Origin: Laetiporus sulphureus 93-53
Taxonomy: Eukaryota > Basidiomycota > Agaricomycetes > Polyporales > Laetiporaceae
Assembly: GCF_001632365.1 (NCBI RefSeq)
Contig: NW_024468532.1
Coordinates: 131,623-195,622 of the forward strand
Direction of reading: 5' to 3'
DNA length: 64,000 nucleotides
The number at the start of each line of letters is the position of its first letter. The first letter of the stretch is position 1. The position numbers were made by a program, and so were the translations under genes. Under the pieces are notes generated by a model that was not told the DNA's origin, did not search any database, and worked only from the letters and a program-made list of their open reading frames with translations. Shown here one piece after another: positions 47,070-57,263 of the stretch.

Positions 47070-47783
47070 TCTGCCGGAGCGTGATGGTGGCGACTTGTGG
47101 AGGAATGATGGGATTGTGGATGTGTCCGGTGGCTGGATCATTTCGGAGTTGCTCGATTGAAATTCGCTTGTGCCCATGCACACTTGCTCATTGCTATATA
47201 CCTCAATCACATCAACGCGCAACAAGTGAGGATGTGCGATCTTAGACCAGGCGATTCAATGCAGTCTGGACTCGTACCAACGTAGATCATTTCCCAGTGC
47301 CAGTTTCCCCGGTCACCACCACTGGGGCCACCATCAAGAGATCCATGTACTTGATCAACGGAGTCTATCTTAGCTAATTAAGCCTCGGTGGATGGCACGA
47401 CCCTGCCCGATACATAAATAAGAATTTCCCAGACCACGTGAATCGGACAGAACCGTGTGGCCGTCAGATCTGTCGCTATCGTATAGCCTCGTTATTGTCA
47501 TAATGGCATCCTTGGCAGAGCCTTCCGTCCATGAAGCACTCCTCGCAGAATCTGACCCGCGCCTAGCAGTCATCAAATAGATATCAATTGCCTCCTCCTG
47601 TGCCTCGCTTCTGTGTCACCCTTGAGAGTCCTAAGGTTCCATTGCTGATGGTCTAGAGCACTCGATGGTGCAACAGCTGCAAAGGTACTGGCATCCCACA
47701 ACAATGCGGACAAGCATCCCTTCTGCAAGCCGGGAATATAGCACGAGACACCCGGTTTATTCGACAGTCGGGCGAAGTCATCG
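47070..47783. other. Intergenic between convergent genes, with one short frame
   Basis: 714 bases between the stops of VPS18 and CGR1. A 26-codon plus-strand frame at 47503-47580 (MASLAEPSVHEALLAESD...) is preceded by CACGTG and a TACATAAATA box. No other signal, no tRNA-like B box. Confidence 0.4.
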
Positions 47784-48377
47784 TCAATGACTGATCTTCT
47801 TGGTCCGGCCCGCCTTACGACGCAGTCGGGCGGCTTTCCGAGCGCCCATCTTTAACAGCGAACCCTGTCAGAGAAGGAACATGGTAACCAATCAATGACT
47901 GACCTTGGCCTTCTCTTCCTCGAGCCTGCGGCGCTCCTCCGCAGCTTTCTTGCGTTCGAGCGTGATCTCGCGCCGTCTGGCCAAGCACAAAACAAAGTCA
48001 GCCTCGCATCCATACTGAAGCACTGAGGAAACAGACGCACCGCGCCTTCTCAGCCCTTTTCTCCTCGCTGAGCTCTGCCTGAAGTTGCTTAACGGCCTTC
48101 TCCTTTTGGGTCTTTTGCATGCGGTCTTCCCAGCTCTTCGTCTTTACGCCGTCAGGAATATGAGACCGCCTGGAAACGGGGTCAAGATCGGACAAGCGGG
48201 AGGGTGTATCAAGTGCACGTACACGGTTGCAGACTTGCGATGCTTCCATGCCTTGCCCGATACCCGGCCGGCAGAAGAGGACGCGAGTGAAGTCGCAGGG
48301 AGGTCTGGGCGTTGCTGAGCTTCGTCCATGTGCTCGAGGTGGATGCCATATGCGGGCTTGGTCTGTGGCGAGGACAT
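47784..48377 (-). CDS. CGR1: Cgr1-like rRNA processing protein
   Basis: Small, basic coiled-coil nucleolar protein needed for 60S subunit rRNA processing. ATG 48377 gives MSSPQTKPAYGIHLEHMDEAQ, with the core GKAWKHRKSATV joined by a GTACGT intron to RSHIPDGVKTKSWEDRMQK. It continues as an alternating Glu/Lys/Arg helix (KAVKQLQAELSEEKRAEKAR; LERKKAAEERRRLEEEKAK). The signature end is MGARKAARLRRKAGRTKKI. Four exons give about 140 residues, typical for Cgr1. The acceptor before the last exon could be one of two AGs, changing a few residues. Divergent from the serine-rich gene. Confidence 0.85.
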
Positions 48378-48980
48378 GGTGAAAAACAAACGAGCGGTAA
48401 CCGAGGAAGCGGAGATTGCAATTCGCTCTCACACGTGCAGGCGTCTACGGCCAATTTAAGGCATACGCATGGTTGCCACGAGGTGCGCCGTCGGCTGGGG
48501 ACATCAGATCCCATCGGGTCACCTCAGCGAGCAGCCACTCGACGCAGACACGCCTCAATTCCCATCCAAATTCCCGCTCAGACGTCGATTTGACTTGGAT
48601 GCGGTGGGAACAGCTGCGAGGCCGGAGTTCTGGCGGTCGTGATGGGGGGTGGGGGATAAATAGCGGGGCTATGCATCGCTTAGTGCTGTGTCTCTTGCTA
48701 CGCTGCCGCGCTACCCACGCTCATTTTGACTGCTTTCTCCCGCTGACGCGCTGGATAGTGCTAGTGACTGCTCGTCTTGTTTCCAGGAGTTTGCAGAGCA
48801 AGTGCAAGGCAAAGAGCGGATCAGAGCGCTTGTTGACCTATGTTTGGCAAATCGTGACGCTAAACTGGAAAGAGTTGGCTTCGAGTGCTAGTGCAGATCG
48901 CGCTCTCCTCTCGACTCTCATCGCGACGCCTCGTCGCAGTCGCTGCTCCCGACGTCCAGCTCATCAGGACTGTCGGCGCA
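48378..48980. other. Divergent promoter, CGR1 and serine-rich gene
   Basis: 603 bases between divergent starts. A GGATAAATAG motif lies at 48654-48663, after a G-rich run, some 320 bases before the serine-rich ATG. Plus-strand frames here run on from the coding gene without stops but lack a family signal. Confidence 0.45.
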
Positions 48981-51813
48981 ATGAGTGTCATCAACTCCCC
49001 TCCCGACATGCACGCAAGGGAGGATCATCTCCGTCACCTCCTTGACCAGCGCGCCGCCCGTGCTGATCTGCACGGCCGCTTCCCCTCCCTATCCGAGTTC
49101 TCGGACTCACCTTCCGTGTACAGTCGTGCGCATTTCTCTCCTCACCCTCATGACAGAGCACAGTTTGGTCCAAACACACCCACCTTCGAGTTTGTGATCC
49201 CTGCTCAAGTCAGACCACCTGCGTCCGAGCCTCGCTCGCCGCTATCCGACCGGGAACGGCTCAATTTTCCCAACGCCAGCAGCTTAGACCTTGACGAAGA
49301 CCCTCGTTCTTCCCTTTCTTTCAGTAATTCTCATGAAGACGACGACCTCTCGCTTCCCGAGGAGGAGGAGGAACTGCCCAGTGTTGGCCAGTACGGCCCC
49401 AAAATGACGGTTCATTCTCGTGCTCCCTGGGAACTGGGCGAGGATGAGGAGCGAGAAGCAGAAGAGCAGGAGACATCTAGCTCCAAGCGTACAACCAAGA
49501 AGAAACAGGAAGGCGGTCGCAGGGTGTGGGGCCTTGGAAAGGGCAGTAATGAGAGGAGGCCCAGCGTGGACTCCAATCGCTCCCAAAGCAAGGCCAAGCA
49601 GTCTATCGAATCATTCACCTCGAACGGTGGTGCACTGCTGTGCGTGCTCTCTTGACTTTCCACTCCCAAATTTCTTATCTCATATCCCTAGTGCCCTCGC
49701 TCAAGCATCCATGTCGTCCACTTCCCTTGCAATGACGTCGTCGCCACAGCCCACCCTTCGAGACAAGCTGTCGATCTCTCGTCTTCGCTCGCGCACACCT
49801 TCCAACCCAAATCCCATCGGCTCATCCAACTTGGAGCCTATTGATACTCGAGTGCCTCCTTTTCCATCGCAAATGTCGAATACATCGCCTATGTCGCGCC
49901 TTATGCGCACCGCTTCTCCAACGCCCTTATCACCATTGGAGCCTACCTTTTCCGACAGCTCTCGTTCTGTTACTCCCAGTACACCGCACCACGAGTACAT
50001 GCATCCGTACGCCAACCCTGATCTTGTTCGCCGTGTGTACGATCACCCGCCGCCGCTGTCGCCGAGGCAGGCATCATCAGCTGCGTCGTCTACCACGTCA
50101 AATGCGGTGAACAACAGTGATTCGAATGCAACGCTCACTGATACAACTACGACAAGTAGCATATTTCAGTCTCGCTCCAACACAACTGTGTCGTCCATGA
50201 CTCCTGTCACTTCACTTTCTTCCGTGAATCCAAGCCTCGGCGAATCTTCCCCTCCGACACGCGTGCACAGCAAGGGTGTCTCTACGCCATTTCCAGTGAG
50301 GAAGGGATCCGCGTCAACGGTGCCGATGAACGCCTTCGGTGGCGCTGTCATCGCTGCCCCAGCAAATCACGAGAAGGCAAGCCCGAAGATGAGAAGCAGA
50401 GACATGAAGATGATGCCAAGTGCTCCGGCCAGTGCGTTCCCAGGGTGGAATGATGCTCATGCAGGGCCTTCCATCAAGTTGATCTCTCTGGAGGAAGCAC
50501 AGGCTCAAGCACGAGAGCGGTCGAGGAGTGCTACCGTCAACCCAGCTATCTCAAGTATTTACACTTCGGGGTCGTCGCGATCACAGACAGGAAGTGCCGA
50601 ATCTGAGCCTCAAGGCCAGGGTGCGAATTCGCGAGTGAGGTCGACTAGCGCAGGCGCAACTAAGTCGAAGGCAGACCCGAACCAACGACCTCCAATCCCA
50701 GGTGATTCATCGCATCCGACGAATGTGCCGCCGAGGTTGGTGACTCGCAAGAAGAGTGGGTTCATGAGATTGTTTAATGGGAAAGAGCGCGATAAAACAT
50801 TATATTCACCGCCCCCTCCGGTGCCATCGTTGTCGTCCGACTCCGCAAGTGCACCCTCGTATCCCTCGTCGCAGGCGCCTAGAATGCGGAAGGGTTCGGC
50901 TCATCGTGTTCCGGTCCCCTCGTTGTCGCCCTCTCTGCTGGGGGTGGACCTCGGCACGCCCAGTACGGAATCTGGAAGTTCGTCTGACTCGCGCTCGGAC
51001 TGCTCACAGTCTGGATCGAAAGAATCTGGTAGCAATGGTGAGGTACCAGACAGAGAGCGCCAGTTGAGCGCGCGAAGAAACGCGCCGGGCTTGTCGATCG
51101 TCACGTCGCCGTCGATGGTTCATTCTTTCAAGGCACATACTGCCCCGCCATTCTCCGCTGCGAGCGAGAGCACCTTGTCGCAGGGCTCCCATGGGCATAC
51201 GGTGTTGGATACACCGACTGCATGCGACTCGTTTCCGAGCATGGCATTGAGCATGTCTTCACCTAACAGTGCTCCTCCCGGCTCAACAGACTTTGTGGCT
51301 CTCAGCTTGCGACCTGTATCAACTTTGTTCAGTAACACTTTCGCAGATCGGCTCGTCAGTCCTGGAGGAATATCCCGACCTTCTCTGGATACGGATCATG
51401 GCACACCTACCACCGCCACCACATCCGTCTCGCCTCTCAGCTCGGACTTCCCGCTGAAGTCGTGCCCTGGCGAGAGCGACGACAAGATTGCTTCTGCTAT
51501 CACACAGGAAGACCAACCGGCTGTGATCCAGGCACTCGAGGAGCAGATCTTGGTTGCGCGCAGAGCGTGGCAACGGCAGATCTGGGAGCTCGAGGGGCAG
51601 GTGCGTGATCTCAAGGCGGAGGTAGACGAGCTTCGCGCAGCGGAGAGTGCCTCGCCGTATTGCTCGACGTGTGGGCGCGGGAATATCGGTCGCCCTGGGG
51701 GCGATAGCAACGATTGTATCGAAGACTTGAAGAAGGCTGGTGTCAAGGTTGGAGTGGTCAACAGGCCAAGAGCGCGCACTGGCATAAGCTCCCGCTTCGC
51801 AAGCGGTACTTGA
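48981..51813 (+). CDS. Serine/proline-rich orphan with C-terminal coiled coil
   Basis: Large disordered protein that I recognise only as a type common in Agaricomycetes, with no assigned function. ATG 48981 gives MSVINSPPDMHAREDHLRHLL. A short acidic block (LSLPEEEEELPSVGQYGPKM) precedes a Lys-rich stretch. One intron (GTGCGT...CCCTAG, phase 2) joins GGALL to ALAQASMSSTS. The next 550 residues are dominated by Ser, Thr and Pro with many SP/TP sites (candidate kinase targets) and the basic patch RLVTRKKSGFMRLFNGKERDK. The C-terminus forms a coiled coil (VIQALEEQILVARRAWQRQIWELEGQ) followed by a CSTCGRG motif. About 925 residues, probably a cytosolic scaffold or regulator (inference). Confidence 0.8.
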
Positions 51814-52332
51814 ACCCAAGTCATGTATGTCCCATCGCGTCGCCGCCGCCTCTTGTATAGCTCTCCGTGTCATCGATGTTCCGAGCTCAACTATCTATCG
51901 ACATGCAGTCAGTCCTTGTTGTATAATTCGTATTCGTCATTGTAGATCTCACACAGCTATCTGTCGTTCGAGCTGGAATCTTGCCTTCCGTATTTTTTAT
52001 TGATATTATTCTCGCGACTCTGTCGCATCGTGTTGTTACCGTTCGTATACTTCTCTTACCATATGCGAGCACCTGTAGTAATGTGTCTAACCTTATGACG
52101 TCTATCCATACACACTGTAACTCCCGCACCAATATTGTCATCTGCCCCTCCCTCGTCTGTGAACATGCCGGTCCTAGCAATCTACAATCTCTGCACCTTT
52201 TTCGTGGTGGTTCAGCACTGTTTGGATAACATGCATGCGGTGCCCGCACATGCAAATTACAATTCGAGAGTGAACGATAAACAGCAAGGCGAAGCAACAT
52301 CGGTGTAAGCAGAGATATGTACAGGAGACATG
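51814..52332. other. Intergenic between convergent genes
   Basis: 3' flanks of the serine-rich orphan and SEC39. T- and pyrimidine-rich on the plus strand, as expected near polyadenylation sites. No gene seen. Confidence 0.5.
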
Positions 52333-55300
52333 TTACTCCTCCTCGTCAGCACCCAGTAGCCAGCCGATGCCCGCCTGCAGCACACGAGTTGCTTGGGCGG
52401 ATACATCAGTATGGTCAGGTCTTGACCTGCTCCCTTCTCTGCTCCCATTCGACCAACTGTCCTCCTCTGAAACGTGGGTTCGACCTCGGCCGCCAACTGA
52501 GAAGGGAAAATTGGCGGCAACGCCACTGAATGCCTTTTTCGCAAATGCTGCTGCATCAGGAGCATTGACGAGCGGTGAATGTGGCATATGCAAGTCTGGC
52601 ATACGGAGCTGCTGTAAGCGAGTTGTGAGCGAAGAGACGGTGTCGCGGTCGCTTGCGACAGCACGTTTGCGTGTTTTTGCTTTGCGAGCACCATTCATAG
52701 ATGACTGTAGCCGCTCTCGCCGAGCCTTGAGGTCGTCTTCCTCTGCCCGGTACCATACATTGAGAATGTCGGCGAGTCTGTCAGCAGGGCACAGCTCGAG
52801 GGCGCGACCTAGCAGTATCATCTTCTTCTGCACATCCATGAATTCTGGATGTCGCCCTAAGGAGAAGCAGGCCATCCAGCAGACCTCGCTTGCTTCTTGC
52901 ACATGCGAGTTCTCAAGGTCTGCAGGAACAGACGATCTTAGCTTCAAAGTAGTGTCAACCATTCTCTCCGCTGTTTCATATGCCCGGCTGAAGTCTTCCG
53001 CTTGCAACGCTGTTTCGACTAGCATAGCAAGAGTCTTTATCTCTGCCGCGAGGTCTCCGCGGAAGCCCAGCTTGTGCACGAGCCCCAATATGACTTGGGT
53101 GTGCTTATATGCATCGTTGTTACTGGAAAGCACCCGAGAAATCAAAGAGAGACGATCCTTCGTTAGGCGAATTTCAAGCGGGGTGATTGGAGTGCCGGGA
53201 CGGGACATGACGTTGAACGAACACAGACGCGAAGTTGCTTCGATGAACTCTTTCTCTTTAATTGTGGCTTCAGACGGCGTGGGGATGTCCAAACTATCCG
53301 ACGATATCAGCAAGCGTTCGGATGTGATGTGAGAAGCGATGAGCGACTTGCCAGTCGTAGGCGAGTTTCATCTCACCGAAATGGTAGTTGCCGGAACTCG
53401 CATTTTCGTAGAACTCACGGGAGCATGTCAAACAGATATCTTCAATCACACGCGGTTCCATGGAAAACCGAGCATGCCTCGAACGCAGCATGCTCTTCGC
53501 AATGTCAAACCCTGCGGGTCGTGAGTTCAGCAAAATGCCGTGCCATCTGAGTGTATCACTTACTGCCCGTGCTCAAGAGGCCGCTGAAGAAGATACGAGT
53601 AACGTCGTCTCCAGAGAGTAGGCAGAATGCACTCCAAGCACCGCTGTCCCCAGACTCGGAGAGCTTGAGCATATCTTCGAGGAGCCATTCCCAATCCCCC
53701 TGTGACTCAAGCTTGTCATTATGAGCTCCAGTCTGACGTGCCATCCTGTTTGCCCAAGAACGCTGCTCTGTGATGCTACCGTTGCTCTGCAAGAACCACC
53801 GTAACGGTGCCGGAACATTCCACCTCTCTAGAATCTCTCCTGATTCTAGGTGGACATCTAGCACATCGAGAGCACGAGACAGTGATGAGAGAGGAAGAGG
53901 CTTGAAGAAAACCATGAGATCCGCTGGCGTGCATCGAGGATGTCTGGTGGACGGTGTAACGTAGGTCCCGAGAGACGCAATGGTCGTATCCGCTTCGTCT
54001 GCTTCGTCCTCGTCCTGTGCAGTATCCCACGCAGGCAAGCACTCGAAGATACGGCTCATAGTTGGCCACTCGTTTAGACTATCGCTGCCGTACAGGCATG
54101 CAAGTGCTAAACGCGCCATGTCTTCGTCATTCCGTATCAATCTCTGTGCTGGGGCCAAAGTCGGTTTCGAAGCCTCGAAGACGGCTGCTACAATGTCCAA
54201 CGGTGCTTCTAAGATATACTCATAGAGGAGACGAGTTGAAAGAGAGGGATCTGGTTCGCCTGCACGTTCTGCGCGAGACTCGAGGACGAATAGATATGGC
54301 ATGACAAGTTTTCTGATGTCCTTTGCCACAGTGCGTGGAGTAGATCGCGCAAGGTATGCATGAATGGCTGCAGATGGTTCCAAAGACTTCCAACGAGCCA
54401 GTGTCCATTCGTCCTCCGTGTTATTTGACGCACCGGGTGCGTCGTACGCAAGTCTGGACAGAAGACTGAGCTCCTCTCCGACCCCGTCCAGGCCAGGCAG
54501 ACCTTGCGATGCAGCATGTTGTACCAAGGACAATGCAGCATCAATCATGCCTGTCGACGAAATGATAGAATCTATCTTCCCCTGGTACCACTTCGTGAGT
54601 TCCGTGGCGGATAACGGCTCGCCTTGAGAAGTGCAATCACTCGAACGCTGATGGACGGCCTCCACGTTGAGGGATATGCCACAGTCAGTGAGGGCTGTGC
54701 TGAGTGCGGCGGTCTCAGCAAAGTCTGACTCTGTCCTCCACGGATGATGTTCCATTCTTTGCTCCCTGTCCGTAAACGGATCATACACAGGCAGCAGCTC
54801 CCGAAATTGAGTGAAGAGAGTGTGCTCTGGGACACAATCTAGAATGGAGAAGCGATTGGGCCATAGGGATAACCCATGCCGTTCCATCAAGATGCGCAAT
54901 GCAGCTGATTGTCCCGATGAGGCGAGCAGACATGCCACGTCAAGTAAATCCGCGGTGAGGAAGGTAGAGAGTGATATAGGTGGTTCGTTAGGAGATGAGG
55001 GTGCAGTTTCGGGGGAGGGTTCGTTCGTTTCTTCTGCCCATGGGTCATCCTTCCAATCATCTTCCACGACGTCCTCGGAACTCTCCTTCGTCGCCGGAAT
55101 TTGTTTGCAGATCTCCACGAAAGTGTTGAGCCTGTCAAGACGATCCAGTAAAACTGCCCGTATGCGGCACAGCTGTGCATCTATGGGCTCAGCTTTGAAG
55201 TGAGAGACAAGTGACTCTTGCCGTCTGTCCTCTGTCTTGCCTTCCGAGCCATTTTCGTCGGCATGCTCGTCCGAGGTACCATGGCTTGTGTCCGCATATG

Positions 55301-55556
55301 CGTCCTCGCAACGGAGTATTGCGGCTTGCGTCCTCTCAATCCCGAGGTCAGTGAAGGAACGCTGCACGGTTGCATCGTCGACTATGCGGTCAGTACAAGC
55401 AGCTGCAACCCATAGATCATCCTGCACAGGCTTCAACAGCTCTTCTACCTTCTGCACAGTTAATTCGTTGTCCGGCAAGGCCGCCCATTGGGAGTACGGA
55501 TCGCTCGAAGTCATGCTGGTCGAGTTCGATGCCATTTCGTGCGCGGACACGTGCAT
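52333..55556 (-). CDS. SEC39: Sec39/Dsl3-family secretory protein
   Basis: Subunit of the Dsl1/NRZ tether that captures Golgi-derived COPI vesicles at the ER. ATG 55556 (MHVSAHEMASNSTS) or ATG 55535 (MASNSTS) starts a 660-residue helical exon (for example YSQWAALPDNELTVQKVEEL and DVACLLASSGQSAALRILM). A GTAAGT intron joins LLSTG to RFDIAKSMLRSRHARF. A GC-AG intron at 53294-53351 joins KLAYD to CLDIPTPSEATIKEKEF. The last exon contains FIEATSRLCSFNVMSRPG then TPLEIRLTKDRLSLISRVLSS, the best-conserved Sec39 block, and ends GWLLGADEEE. Total is about 1,050 residues. Intact. Confidence 0.9.
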
Positions 55557-56218
55557 ACGCGCGGGTTAGACACGCGTTATAAAGCGCGGACATCATGATC
55601 GACTAATATTTGAACGTTGACGTTGAACGTTGAACAGCCGAGTCACAACGTACGTCTTCCTTAGCTATCATCAATTGCCAGGCGCGTTGAAATCGGGTGA
55701 CCATTCAGTGCTTCAACGTGCCCACGGCTGCCAATGTCAATGGTGTTCAAAGCGTGTACTGGGCGTTGGTGCTATTTCGAGCATATCGTCAGAGACTCAA
55801 CTCAAATTGCGCTAGCAGGGCAGAGTGGTAGGCTGTGATGGTGATGTACCACGACGAGTCATACAATGACCAGCCACTGTCTTTCTCAGGAAGAACTGTG
55901 AAGTTTAGTGACAGTCCGTGACTTATATCTATTTAAGCTACATCCCATCATGTACCTCTATGGTTGCGATGTGTTGGTATTTTGCTATATGACCTTCTAT
56001 CCGCAGTTCGTCCCTGTTTGGGTAAAGTGCTACATTAGTACCATCATAAATCCGAGTAATGTACGGTCTTTATACAAGGCTATCACTGCACACAACCAGC
56101 GATTGAAAGGATTCTCTGTAATTTGTACTTTTGAGGAACTTCCGATAACGCCGAGCATTTGGTTGGACGCCCATGCATTATTTCAAGGAGGAGAAGCGGA
56201 AGAGTAGATGAAGCGGAT
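55557..56218. other. Intergenic with short AACGTT repeats
   Basis: 661 bases upstream of SEC39 and downstream of NIP7. It holds a TGAACGT/TGACGT tandem repeat at 55611-55634. A 99-codon plus-strand frame at 55908-56207 is hydrophobic but matches nothing I know and lies in AT-rich DNA; I do not call it a gene. Confidence 0.45.
55611..55634. repeat. Short tandem AACGTT-containing repeat
   Basis: Four near-identical 6-7 base units (TGAACGT, TGACGT, TGAACGT, TGAA) about 55 bases upstream of the SEC39 ATG. Each AACGTT is a palindrome; it could be a protein-binding cluster. Confidence 0.5.
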
Positions 56219-57027
56219 TCAGAATAGCGTGTCCTGATGAAAGGATCAATAGCCGTACGGAAAGACGAGACAATTCACGCACCTCATCACGCAGATACTC
56301 TCCGACATCCCTACATCGTTATGGGAAAATCAGCTGACTGCCACAATTTTTCAAGGTACATGAGGCCCCACGCACGCTTGGTGGAATACGATGATGGCGG
56401 TGGGATCAAGCTTTCTCGTGTCCACAGTGGAACGGGCGGTCACACCAAAGCCCTATCACCCCGTCAATAGATGCCACCAATATCCGCATCACGCAAACTC
56501 ACTAATGGTATATCATTCATGCTGAACACAACAACTCCCTGGTGCTCCGGCGTATCCTCCGTGATACGACCAAGATGTGCTTTGAGAACATGGTTTCCGT
56601 ATAGAAACGGCATCTCGCCGTTTGGTTTGATCCAAACCTGCAGGGCTAAATTCAGCGACGAAAGATGCAACTGTTATGCAGGAGGCCAACTTTGTATTTT
56701 GCATATTGCGCCAAGTAGTCGAGTGCTGTGATGTGCAGCTTAAACTTTCCACTCTTTGAGAACTTGCCGAAACACGTTCCGAGACTGATCAGACTTGGGC
56801 GTGCAACGGAGATGCCTAGACGCATAGACGACTCCGAGACATAAAACACTCTGTCCTTCTGTAGGCGGAAGCAATATGGCTCGTCTTGTCTGTCGATTAA
56901 ATGGACCAGATTCTTGCCCTGTGCTAACGTGAGTACAACCACTGTATCCAAAGAGACTGTCACTTACGATGTAGTTTGCTAGTTTCGTAAAAAGAGCTTT
57001 GCTCTCTTCTTCTGTCAGAGGCCGCAT
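56219..57027 (-). CDS. NIP7: Nip7, 60S ribosome biogenesis factor
   Basis: PUA-domain protein needed for 27S pre-rRNA processing and 60S assembly. ATG 57027 gives [20 protein letters not shown] (exon 56968-57027), then [55 protein letters not shown], and [17 protein letters not shown] ending in FSMNDIPL. The frame then appears to stop at 56464. In fact a GTGAGT intron leads to [19 protein letters not shown] and IIVFHQA, a 28-base exon (56283-56310) gives DVGEYLRDE, and a 15-base terminal exon (56219-56233) gives DTLF. The product is about 180 residues and matches the universal Nip7 C-terminus. Confidence 0.95.
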
Positions 57028-57263
57028 TGTAGCTGGAGGCGTTCGATGGAGCAAAAGTCCCAGAAATCGAAGGCGGAGAAGAGAAATGCAAGATCGCTAG
57101 GAGTTACCATTCTTAGAAGTCATGTTTACCGGGCGCCTGCGCGCTATGCTGCTTGACTGTATGTGGCCACTGGACGGCCGCTGATTGCTTTCGTCTCTTC
57201 GTTTCGCGACTACTGTGCACTTCCAGCTTCGACGTGTCTCTGGCGCGTGAATACGATCTTCAT

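Noticed and set aside
52367..53332. 321-codon plus-strand open frame
   Set aside because: Exact antisense of the conserved SEC39 last exon; composition is the mirror of that gene and no family is visible.
55908..56207. 99-codon plus-strand frame with hydrophobic residues
   Set aside because: AT-rich intergenic DNA, no splice or family evidence, no promoter-like element close by.
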